From Amphirosellinia nigrospora (lineage: Eukaryota; Ascomycota; Sordariomycetes; Xylariales; Xylariaceae): a DNA stretch of 64,000 nt. The stretch covers positions 8,141,058 to 8,205,057 of the forward strand of contig SCHM01000003.1 of the NCBI GenBank assembly GCA_004123355.1. Direction: 5' to 3'. Position 1 is the stretch's first letter; each line of letters begins with the position of its first letter. Of the stretch, positions 53,861 to 64,000 are shown one piece after another. The notes below the pieces were generated by a model, which saw only the letters and a list, made by a program, of their open reading frames with translations, did no database searches and was not told the DNA's origin. The position numbers and the translations under genes are program-made.

Positions 53861-55785
53861 CTACGGTTCCGCCGTGCCCTCGCGCTCCAACTCGTAGAAG
53901 AGCATATATATCTCTCGCTGCATGCCTAGAACCTCACCTGTCTTGGCCTCCTTCACCTTGTCGTCGCTGATACGCCACCACCGGTCATTAGGCTTCCGTC
54001 GACGGCTTCGCACTCCATTGGGTTTTGGTATGGATATTGACTCGGCTGTAGAAGTAGATGTCTTGGGTCTCCCGAATAGATTGTCGTTACGGCTGTTCTT
54101 GGCCGACTGCGATAGCCGGGACATTGTGGTTCGAGCTGATGCTGCAACAGACCTGAGGCTGCCAGTATCGGCGTCGCGATCTTTTCGGGAAAGCATAGGG
54201 GCAGGCGGGTCGGATGAATGGGAATTCGTTGCCGAGTCTGCTGTAGCTACGGAGGGTGTGGAAATGTTGGACAAAACCTCAGTAGATGGTCTTGGTAGTA
54301 GGTCGGACGTGGACGCTGCCGGACTTGGGACAGTTGATTTATGCAGAGGAGTCGCAGATGGACTGGGAGTGGCAATCGGCGTGATATTTGCCGATGGGGT
54401 GTAGATGCCAGAGGGCTGAAACGCGTTCGTTGTCGAGTATGGCAGATTCGTATTCTGCCTTCTGAATGACTCGTAGTGTCCGCTGTGGTGGCTACCCTTA
54501 TGTGTGACAGCGCCAAGCAGTTTATATTTCCTCTTGGACAGTAAACCTCCTATGGGTAGCCGTTCGGGAAACGATACTTTGGCCAAATTCTTCTGTGAAA
54601 CATGGCTGTCATATATCGACCTCGATAAGTGGATCGCTAGAACCTTGGGATAGCCTGTGAGGCGCGTGTGCTTGGCAATGCGACACGTCGGGCTTCTCGC
54701 AGTTCCGGCAGTACAACGCCCGGAGGTGGAGTTTCGGGGTCAGTATCGATCTGGAGCTGGATTTTCTTGATAGATTGCCTAGCTGCTTCCTTATCGGTTT
54801 CAGACTTGGATCGCGACACCTGCATCTCGAATAGCTTCATGGCATGGACAAGCCTGCATCGTTCGCACCTGTAATCATCCACATACTCGGTTTTAAAGAA
54901 ACCGTCGAGGCAGGCGTTGAGTGTGGACGATTTGGACTGGGGCACACTCAAGGTTAGAGTGCAAAATGTGCTGTGGATCGGTTTCGTCTTAAATCCACAC
55001 ACTTTGCACTCGATTTGGCTTTCGTAGGTGCCTTCCATGGGGAATCCCTCTTCCTCTCCGTCATCCTCTGCCGGTGGTTCGGCCTGGATCGTTGGCACGG
55101 TCTCCGATTGTGTCCTATCATCGACCCCGTCTCCATTGAGGGCCAGGCCTGCCAAACGTTCCCCTACGGCGTCCCCATCTAAGGGCGAAGAAGGATCACT
55201 CGCCAGGGCTCCTTTTATGCCTACACCTTTGCTCCTGGCCGCCTCCCTTGCTCTTCGCCCCGCATGATACTCGTCACACAACCTCTCCGCTACGATCTGC
55301 AGAAATTCTTGCGCATCTTGCTGTTGCCTACTGATTCTCTGACGGAAGGCCTCCTCAAGCACTTTCACAAAACTCGAAGCTGATATTGTCTTCCGGTATA
55401 TGGGCCGCTCGTTCAGGGCATCGAGGATATGCTTGAGACCTTTGGTCACGCTACCTGACTGTAGGCTCTGGTTCTTCCATTCCGGGGTAGATTTGCGGGC
55501 TGGATCCTCCACGGTCTCTTCGTAAACCCATGCCTCGTCAATGTTTCGCCGGTGGACTTCTCGGATGAGGTAGATGCGGAGGTCGGTGAGGCCGGCTAGG
55601 GCCTGAAGGACCGAGTTGATGAAGCAGTCGTTGGCTGGGTTGAGCAGGCCGACAACGCCCTTTTTCCTGGCCGAGTTGGAGTCGCTATCGATGAGGTAGG
55701 TAGGCGCAAAGACGTAAACGAGGGTTATGGCAGCTAGGGAGGCGCCGGCGGCATAGGTAGCAATGGTAAGGGGTTTCTCGGGCAT
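53861..55785 (-). CDS. ubiquitin-specific protease, Ubp16-like, membrane-anchored; one frame discontinuity
   Basis: Cysteine deubiquitinase (peptidase C19). An N-terminal TM segment (TIATYAAGASLAAITLVYVF) precedes the Cys box GLLNPANDCFINSVLQALAG at about residue 45-65, matching yeast Ubp16, which sits on the mitochondrial outer membrane. QQQDAQEFLQIV (Gln/Asp box), the zinc-binding CKVCGFKTKP with CERCRL, IAKHTRLTGYPKVLAIHLSR, and the His box HKGSHHSGHYESFRR follow. The end WWRISDDKVKEAKTGEVL and YMLFYELER is canonical. An acidic, Ser/Thr/Pro-rich insertion separates the His box from the last strand. The frame shifts once near 54680; 1925 nt plus one base is exactly 642 codons. No introns. 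Confidence 0.88.
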
Positions 55786-57971
55786 GCTTACTTGCTATCC
55801 CGCAGGGTCGGTGGTCGGTGGTCGGTGGTCGGCGATCGAGTAGGGTTTGTAGGCACCTCTGTAGAACGGGAGAGCAACTCGAAGGGACGAAAGGTGGGCT
55901 AAAATGGGTCGACGACGGGGATGTTGCCTGCGTTCATAGCTACACGAGTTGCGTATCTGCCAACGTAGCGATCGGTAAAATCACAATTTATCTTGACTGG
56001 GAGGGTGTTGGCGACTGTGGCATGCCCAAATGCTCAATGAAAAATGGCAATGCCTAATGCTGCGGCCGCGGTTCCAAGGGGACAAAAATAAAATAATACA
56101 TCCACAGGCAACTATGATGGGCGTTGGGAGACAATCCTTCTTTGTCAGTAACGTCGAAGTGTCCCCTATCAACAAGCACAGGTCTGTGAGAAGGAAGGCA
56201 GATAGGCAGATAGGCAGTTAGTCGTATCACAAAATGTGTAACATATTGTTGTTGTTGTTGCTACTTGATGCGAATGGTGTCGACCTAGCACGGTGAGGTT
56301 CCGGGGAGTTTCCGGGGAGTTAAAATGATGCAGAACAAACGGATGGGCCGTGGATACACAATGCAATGGTTGCGGGTGTCGCACGTGGCCCGTCTGCTAG
56401 CCTGCACTAGTTGATCATGTAAGCACCTGCCAAAGTAGACAAGATAGGCAAATGCGATTGTATGTGCTGTTGTGGTAAGTACAATAGACGAAGGGAATTT
56501 GAAATGCTTGATGCTGTGTCTGAGTAATGGTCTAGGACTGCGTACGGCACAAGAAGGATGCCCGCAATTGACCAGTGGAGTCCAATGATGTGGCAGGGAC
56601 CCAGCCGGCTACCCTAGCTAGGTACCTAGACCGTCTACAGGACCTGCAGGACCTACCTCATACAACTTGAATAAGGTACCTACCTAGTTTTACTTTTTAC
56701 TATTGTAAACATTTTCTGCCCTCAGATCAAACATGATACAGATTTATTTGTATTATTGAGATACCTACCTCGGTACCTAGAAATACCGACAGGTACACAA
56801 ATTATACCTTAGGAGGGCAGGATTTAGCGCGTGCCTAGAAAGTGGGGTGAATAGCCGGTGCCTAGGTACATTTTATTTGCTTCCCTTTGCGTTCCGTCAT
56901 TGTTCTAATGAATTACCCTTCTAGGAAAGCCATCGACAGCAAATATAGTTTGTCCAAAGCAACATATTCTTCTGCATCTTGTTCAATGCCTTGGCGAATA
57001 GTAGGCTATCACGATCGGAATCGCCATTCGATCTTGTACACATGACGGGAATATTCTAACCTAGAGCAGATTAGTACCCTGTAGGTACAGTCACACAGCA
57101 TTGTGCAACATACTAATTCTGTGATAAACTGTGAATCTAGATCGCTGCAATACTTTTATTCCGATAGATGAGACATGAGCCTATTCTTTTGCGCCCAAAT
57201 CATGAGTGATTTGTCTCACTCAAACGCACTTTGGTGGATTATATATGACCAAGCCTCCTTGAGCAAATAATTCTCTGTTTACAGACATCATATTACAGAC
57301 ATCGTATTCCAGACCCCTGACTAGGTAATGTGGCATTCTTACTCAAAGACAGCTTGTATACTTTCCTTCATGATCACCAGTGTCATAAACGAAACTAGGT
57401 ATTGAACAATTCGCAAGTAGCGCTGATCATCGTGTGTCCTATTGAAATACCAGGCTCAGCTAAGTCGGGTCAATTAGATCGCTGTCACATGCATCATGGG
57501 CAGGATTATGGGCATATTAAAGATCGTCGAGTCTTCCTTGTTGAGGCGCAATAATAGCGACAGGGACTTATCAATAAAGAGTACACCATCCAAAGAAAGT
57601 TCGATACCGTTATCGCTGTGAAGGACCACTTTATACTGCTCAGGGGTTACTCTGTAGCGTCAAACCGGCCGGTCCCTATGGAGGGGCAACGGGAAAAAAC
57701 CCCGCGACAGATTGGCGAATTGTCTGTCAACGTGGGAACCGCTATTTGCTTTGGTTTACCCTCCCATCAGGGCCCTTTAGATTGCCCATCTTGTTTTCTT
57801 CTCTATTTCCAACTTATTCGTCTTCGAATGTTGAGTAGAACAATCGCTGAACAGATATTCCACGAAACACGTCGCCTTGTGACGTCACTCTCTTTTCTTA
57901 TTCGATACGCGACCGGGCCGAAGTTCTAAGCTCTACAGCATAGCTCCATATACGGCGCAATAGCAATAATA
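55786..57971. promoter_or_regulatory. 2.2-kb intergenic with dense GGTACCTAGGTA-type motifs
   Basis: Upstream of two divergent genes. Between 56610 and 56880 there are at least six copies of ACCTAGGTACC/TACCTACCT/CGGTACCTAG words. A triple GGTCGGT repeat lies at 55809-55831 just upstream of the deubiquitinase start. No convincing ORF; the 103-codon ORF at 57618 is unsupported. Confidence 0.4.
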
Positions 57972-58960
57972 ATGGCCACCTCCGATCACTCGTTGCCGGC
58001 TTTGCGCACCAAGCCCAAAGCTATCTTTTTACCGACTTCGATGGAACAATCACTCTCCACGACAGCAATGACTGGATGACAGATAACCTTGGTTTCGGCG
58101 TCGAGCTCCGAAGACAGGGGAACCAGGATGTACTCCTTCGTGGCCGTCCGTTCCGTGATGCGTTCCAGGAGATGCTTGACAGTGTCACGACTCCATTCGA
58201 TAAATGCATTGAGCTCCTCCTACAAAACGTCAAATTAGACCCTGCTTTCAAGGAGTTCGCAGCTTGGGTACGTGCAATATTTTCTATCACGACGAAGTCT
58301 ACCGCCTAAGCAAGCGAAAACTCTTGTATCTTTTGAATCGGTCACTCTGACTCAACTTTTGAACAGTGCCGAGAAAATAACGTACCCATTGTTGTACTTA
58401 GCGGTGGAATGCAGCCCGTCATCCGAGCACTACTTGCTCACCTAGTCGGTCAGGAAGAGGCCGCCGTGATGCAAATTGTCAGCAACGATGTGAAGGCCCG
58501 CCCGGGCAAGAGTATTAATGAGGAGAACGGGTGGGATATTGAATACCACGACGACAGGTAAAAATTACCATTTCATTCGTCACGTATTCATAAGAACCCA
58601 TACAGAACTGAAAGCTAATTTTTCTAATAGTTCATTTGGTCACGACAAGAGCCTAGAGATCCGGCCCTACGCCGCCCTCCCGGATCGGCCTGTCATGTTC
58701 TACGCGGGAGATGGCGTCTCTGATTTCTCTGCTGCCAAAGAAACGGATCTCCTGTTCGCCAAGACGGGTCGAGGTAAGTTACTTTGTTTACACTTGAAAT
58801 TAGGAACTTGAAACTAATCGGTGCAGATCTCGTAACGTACTGCGAGAACGAAGATGTCCCGTTCACAGTATTCCACGACTTCTCGGATATACACGAAATA
58901 GTCAAGGACGTCGTCGAGGACAAGATTAGCATCCAACAAGCTGCTACTGGTACGAAATAA
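57972..58960 (+). CDS. HAD-superfamily phosphatase (phosphoserine-phosphatase-like), one frame discontinuity
   Basis: Soluble Asp-nucleophile phosphatase. Four exons: 57972-58267, 58367-58557, 58631-58773, 58827-58960. Motif I TDFDGTITLHDSNDW (both Asp present), motif II VVLSGGMQPV, motif III region SNDVKARPGK, motif IV FYAGDGVSDFSAAKETD; end KISIQQAATGTK. The alpha-helical cap between motifs I and II is short (subclass I). The frame shifts once in the T run at 58026-58030, just before motif I; the spliced total is 764 nt, one short of 255 codons. The substrate is not known; similar fungal proteins are annotated as phosphoserine phosphatase-like or thiaminase-like HAD hydrolases. Confidence 0.86.
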
Positions 58961-59337
58961 ACACAGAGGCGGTCATTAGAGTCCTGGACTTGCATACGTG
59001 AGGGACTGGGTATAGATCATAACATAGATGACGATAGCACAAGACTCGTTGCATCAGAAACTAGATAGATTGATAGATTTGGTTACGATAGATTTCATTA
59101 CTTAACATATTACGTGCATGACCACCAAATCCGATTATTAAATCTATATTGTTTCGCGTGTTATTTTGACATTCAGCTATCATCTCCCTGATAGCAACCT
59201 CATTAGTCCTATCTACCATTCTAAGCCAGGACATATTACTCGTGCGGGCATAACCGAAGTACGTTCAATGGAGAATGACGATCTAGACGAAGATTTTTTC
59301 CATGCAAGTCGCTACCACTATTTCAAGCAACCCTTCC
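58961..59337. other. intergenic between convergent genes
   Basis: 377 bp AT-rich; nothing recognised. Confidence 0.4.
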
Positions 59338-60994
59338 TTACTCGGTTCTCTTCCTGGTAGCTGGTATAGTGTACCAACAAACGATCATAGCCCCAAACAA
59401 CCCAATCGCAATCGGATGGAGCACGAACGTCCCCGCAGCCTGCGCAAGCAGACCCGTCGTAAACGGGGCGACCGCACCACCGGAGCTACCAAACGCACTG
59501 ATAACCCCCAGCCCGCTGACCTGCTCCTGGCGCGAGAGGTTGCGCGTGAGCACGGTGGCGGCGCACGGGTAGATGGGGCCGAGGAGGAGCCCGACGACGG
59601 CGAGCGAGACGGCCTCGCCGACGATGTTGGGCACGAACCACACGAGCAGCTGGAAGACGGCCGCGCCGGCCGTGAGGTAGTACACGAAGCGCTTCTCGCC
59701 GATGCGCGCGCCGATGGGCGACAGCGCGAACCGCCCGAGCGTGATGCCGCCCCAGAACCCGAGGTCACGTTGCCGACCGACGTCGGGTCGCCGTTGCGCG
59801 TCGCGATCAGGAAGGAGATGACCCAGCCCGAGATGGACACCTCGGCGCCCTGGTACGCGAAGATGAAGGTCGCGCCGAGGAGCACGACGCGCGACTTGAA
59901 GGCTCGCAGCATCGCCGACAGCTCGGCGCGCGGGGCGGTAGATTGCCCGGTTGATGTCGTGGTTAGCGTTGCTGGGTTCGCGTCGACGCTGGTTGACTCG
60001 TTCTCGTAGTTCCAGAAGGACCATAGGTAAGCAACTGCGTTCACAACTACGATTGTTACGCTTAACAGATAGTACCGGTTCCAAGAGTTAGGGCCAAGAC
60101 TTGACACGATGTGTGTGGCAATCAGAGGCCCAATGGTACCGCCTATCCCGTAGGATCCGTGCATGGTACCTAGTAATATGGTGCCGTTTTGCAGATTGGC
60201 CGTGAATACCTTCAGTACACAAGAGTCAGCATAGTCGTTCAAGCTAGGAGAGGGGGTTCGGAATGTTTCCTCGGATTGGGTTTTACCAGTGGTAAGAATC
60301 ACATACGTTACTCATAGCAAGCGTCACAGCTGTGCCCCAGCCGATAAAGAAGTATCCCACCACAATCGCGGGAAAGGGTGCCGCGGTAACAAGAGGGAGG
60401 AACCCAAGCGCCATCAAGATGTTCGCCAGACAACCAGTCTTCGCACGCCCCAGGCGCAGGCGGATGGCATCTACGAAGGGGGCGGCGGCGATGAAACCTA
60501 GCGCATTGCCAATGAAGATGAGCGAGACAATTGCGTATCCGATGTTGTAGTGCCTATGATCGAATTGGTGAGCATGGAGCCGTCGACTTGTGATCTTGGC
60601 AGACTCACTTCTCCATATACGGGATGAGGGCACCAGGCGCCGAGTCGGTGAGACCATTGAGCAGACCCTGTGCGCAACAGGCGATGAACCGGTACTTGTT
60701 CATAGGGGGATCCGTGAGGCTTGGGAGGACCTCGAAGGCGTTCATCGGCTCGGTGGCGTCGGGCGTGCCGGGGGCGCTCGGGGCGCTCATTTCCAAATCC
60801 CGCTCCTCACGGGGCGTGGTTGGGCCGGACGGAGCCGGCGTCGACGGCAAAGACGGCTTTGTGAGGGGCCTTAGCTCAACGTCTTCATCGCGCTGAGGAA
60901 CGGCAGGATAAGTCCTGGAAACGGCCCTTTGCGGAGCTCGGGGAAGCGAGTTGGACTCGATCTGGACGAGGGCTTGAAACATTGTCGCCTCCAT
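59338..60994 (-). CDS. MFS transporter (BSC6/FucP-like), one frame discontinuity
   Basis: Twelve-TM major facilitator. Three exons: 60994-60609, 60553-60307 and 60209-59338; with one base missing near 59755 the CDS is exactly 502 codons. The N-terminal cytosolic tail is Pro/Ser/Thr-rich (SLPSTPAPSGPTTPREERD). TM1 is FIACCAQGLLNGLTDSAPGALIPYMEK, then IVSLIFIGNALGFIAAAPFV, FVDAIRLRLGRAKTG, a fungal version of the D-R-x-G-R loop, GTMHGSYGIGGTIGPLIA, GAEVSISGWVISFLIATRNG, FWGGITLGRFALSPIGARIG and GLLLGPIYPCAATVLTRNL. This pattern matches fungal transporters related to yeast Bsc6, whose substrate is not established. Confidence 0.85.
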
Positions 60995-63959
60995 TTTGGA
61001 GAGAGACGGTCTTCAATCGAGACCACTTGCGACTACTTCAGACGGAGGTGAAAACTTTATTGACTAGTACTAGCTATAATTTATTGCTAGGTACCTATAT
61101 TCTAGCTGGAGGTAGGAGTGTGAGGAAGAGAGGGCGAAAGTGGTTACAGGGCAATGAGGGAGAATGTGCGAAGGTTTTTAACTCAGTCAGCAACACACCC
61201 ATGTTCAACGAATTTTCGCCGACCGGAGGAGGGAAAACTAGCATGGGCTCCAGCCAAACCTAAAGTGACGCTTCACGATGCGTCCCTGTCAAGCTACTAT
61301 GGTGGGTGGAACACCCACACATACCAACAGGGTGGTTTGTAAGGTTGTAAGGTTATTTGTAGATAAGCCCTTGCCACCATCACAGACCCAGGCCGGTCGA
61401 ACAAGTTGTGCGCCAGTTACGGGCGTGGGATGGGACCGGCATCCTGGATAGTGATATGGCATTAGATAATCGGTCCCCTTGCCCGACACTCCACTGAGAT
61501 AACGCGATCGTGACGATGTCGGCGGCGTAGGGTGTAGGTTATGCCTATTTTGCGTCTTGTCATTATTAATATGTGTGAGACGAAGTTAACCCCTCGTCAT
61601 CTCTGTGGGGAGTGGGGAACTCGATTACGGAGGCGGAGACCGGGATGGCGGTAGTTGACGTAAAAGGAAATTCCGCCCGGCTTGGTGCTTGAATAATCTC
61701 GACATGGCTAGCAACGCGATCTCGCGACGTGGGGTCTCCTGTAAGCATGGAATATTGGCAATAAGAGATAAAAAGAAAGGTTTATAGGTATGTGATATCA
61801 AAGCTAGCTTCTTATATCTCACAGCTTTACCTTGCTTAGCCATGGAGCGTTAGTAGCTTGCATATTACAAACAACTGCCGGAGTCGACGTAAGATGTAAA
61901 TCAAACTTTTATAATCGATATCTTCCTTTCGTGACCGTGGATTCATTAATCCTATACTTTCTTAGCCTCGCATAGCTCTCCATACATGGCGGACTTCAAC
62001 GACGTGGTACCGAGATCTCATAATAGCGCTTATTTCACTTCTTTCCCTATTCACACTTTTTCTTTTTTTTTTGCTTTGTGTCGTCTATTTAGTGAAATAC
62101 TCACATTAGGACCAGCCGAATTTTCAAGCTGGTTTAGGGACACCATGGAGCCTCGTCCACCTCCATTCCTAGATCAACCGAAGGTTTCTACTGTCCAAGC
62201 TCTTCCAGGGCGTGCATGTTGTGAAGAAGCTCGGGATTGGTAGGCTGCTTCGATAGAAGAAGTGTCTGAACTAAGACGTTGACATATGTCTAGTCCGCGC
62301 AGAATGCAAGTTAGTTCCTAGGAAGGGCAGCAGCGTCGGCAAAAAGCAGCTATACAAATTCCGAAACCAAACTGATCTCCCTGAGCTCTAGAGGAACTCC
62401 CTCTCCTTGATTACCACCGATAAAAAGTCCAATTGAATCCCATGTTCATAAACACCCCCATCACAGTTCTGAATATTTTTCTAGGAGACTCGGAATCGAA
62501 GCCGTATTCAGACCAATTTATAGGCAGGGATCGAGCTATTGCTCTCCCGCCCTAACGGCAGCGACGACATCAGCACTGGCGTCTGTAAGCCTGAGTTTTT
62601 GAACGAGTAAGCGGCAATGCCGGTGTCCATATTTATGATGTTATGATTGTCAAAATTTAGACGAAGGAACATTATAAAATAGGCCTTATTTCAGCCAGAT
62701 GTACCATAGGGAAAGTCTGCAAAGCTAAGGACCCGAGGGCTTTAATCGTGGCTAATCGAGGCAAGCCAAGTTCTTTCAAAACGAGGTATGTTATTAACGT
62801 TGAGCACGCAATCTTGTTATCTTGCGGGCACGCTAACTATCAGGACAAGCTGAACATGAATTAAACCGCCGGCCAAATCACCTGTTTCACCAGCAGCGAT
62901 GCAGCATACCAGGAACGACGAAGCGGTATCCTGTAGGCTGGGAGTCAACCTATATTTGGAACAAGTCTTCAATGACTATATTAAACTAGGAATCTACGAA
63001 CGTTAGCCATTTCGGAAGCGCACGCATTCGACTCGAGGTATATTTTTCTGCGGCAGTCCGTCTCGGTCAGCGAAGTTTCTGAACCAAACCAGGTATAGTA
63101 CCAGCTGAAGTCACCCTGGTTAACAAGTCATAGTCTTAGTTTTACAACGATGCCAGATCAAATTCGGAATCCGGCAAGATTCGACAGACCTTAAATCTTG
63201 TGTTCGTTAAGTGTTTCCCAATTAAATACCAATCGTGAATCATCTGGGGTGTTTCGCGGTCTCTCCATCGAGGCCTTGCTGCACCATATTGTTTCGAGCG
63301 TTAGCGCGTTACAACACGCGCTTAATCATATAGTAGGACTCCGTATAGCGCTTAACCAGCGCGTGATGCGCAGTCCAAAACTCTCACTTGATCTATTGTT
63401 TAGAAGATTATTCATTCAAAGACCTGCAACTAATTAAATACTATGAGAGAAGTACGAAGTAAATGCATTATTGAAATAATGATCTCTACAGATAGCTTTA
63501 GAAATGGTTTCCTGGTTTATTAGCGCCCGATGATAGCTTCTGGGGAAAGTCTTGGCAAGTTGCAGCTTTAGGAAGAATTCTCGACAGTCTTCTTTCTTAC
63601 TGGTTGTTTTAGACTAGCTCATGGCCACCAAGTCCTGACCAGGAGCTATTTACCGCGGCGCAAAGCAGTACATACATCATTGTAGTAAATTTGCGTTTAA
63701 AAAGAACTGCAGAATGGGCGGAAACATTTCCGTTATGATGTTCAAATTAATCTAACATCGCGAGCATTGCTCGTGCCACGAGTATATATACCCGAAGCTT
63801 CATCTTGGATTTCATAGACATCCTCAAAGAACTAGTCTCACATTCCTTTTAGCTTCTCCTCAGATTACCTGTCTCCTGCTCTTCGTCACGAGCCGCCAGC
63901 TTGACATTTTTCTTCTTTTATCTCTCATTTACTGCTTTTCAACATAAATTTTCATCAAT
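60995..63959. other. 3-kb gene-poor AT-rich region
   Basis: No supported gene. Short ORFs at 61154-61843, 61986 and 63198 lack ATG context, splice continuity or recognisable domains. Promoter of the gene at 63960 lies at its right end. Confidence 0.5.
63783..63790 (+). promoter_or_regulatory. TATA box of the right-edge gene
   Basis: TATATATA about 170 bp before ATG 63960, followed by a CT-rich leader (63830-63950) ending TTCATCAATATG. Confidence 0.55.
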
Positions 63960-64000
63960 ATGCATGCCAAGTCTATCATCATCCTCGCCCTCTCCGCTGC
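63960..64000 (+). CDS. start of a putative secreted protein, truncated by window end
   Basis: ATG at 63960 begins MHAKSIIILALSA, a typical signal-peptide start, preceded by a TATA box and a CT-rich leader. Only 13 codons are in the window, so the product cannot be named. Confidence 0.5.
   Translation, partial: MHAKSIIILALSA

Noticed and set aside
59302-60009. 235-codon plus-strand ORF rich in Arg, Asp and Glu
   Set aside because: Antisense to MFS transporter helices; composition is that expected of a reverse frame.

Overview
This 64-kb window is chromosomal DNA from a filamentous ascomycete, most likely a sordariomycete. The evidence is many short (about 50-100 nt) GT-AG introns, a class II hydrophobin with the exact eight-cysteine spacing, a giant HET-domain/TPR gene, secreted GMC oxidoreductase and GH30 enzymes, and single-copy housekeeping genes of pezizomycete type. 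There is no CRISPR array, operon or other prokaryotic feature.

Layout. 1-18.7 kb is accessory: a secreted GMC oxidoreductase cut by the left edge, a multi-intron sugar transporter, a PSD/tryptophan-decarboxylase-like gene, a GH30 endo-beta-1,6-galactanase, and an uncharacterised coiled-coil protein. Long AT-rich spacers lie between them and hold diverged repeats and a possible LTR relic. 18.7-27 kb is gene-poor, with a small TATA-driven ORF, an M20 metallopeptidase, an intron-containing tRNA-Arg(CCG) and a small one-TM protein. 27.5-34.7 kb is an intact housekeeping block: NAA15 (NatA), MIX23/Cid2 and the proteasome ATPase RPT5. 37-47.8 kb holds the hydrophobin, a FAD monooxygenase, an unknown polytopic membrane protein and the HET-TPR giant. 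48.4-61 kb holds a repeat/zinc-knuckle protein, a small Cys-rich protein, a succinate-semialdehyde-type dehydrogenase, a Ubp16-like deubiquitinase, a HAD phosphatase and an MFS transporter. The last 3 kb is empty until a secreted protein begins at the right edge.

The main cross-window observation is that twelve recognisable genes contain about thirty reading-frame discontinuities. In the seven genes where I could fix the exons, the coding length is short by exactly as many bases as there are breaks. Many breaks sit in runs of three or more identical bases, and I saw no in-frame nonsense codon. The housekeeping block, the M20 peptidase, the sugar transporter and the two long HET/TPR ORFs are free of breaks. 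This looks more like uncorrected deletion errors in the assembly than old decay, but true recent pseudogenisation is not excluded. The genes are not an obvious cluster for one pathway. The most unusual loci are the HET-TPR giant, the 18-bp-repeat/zinc-knuckle protein and the coiled-coil protein at 15.9-18.7 kb.
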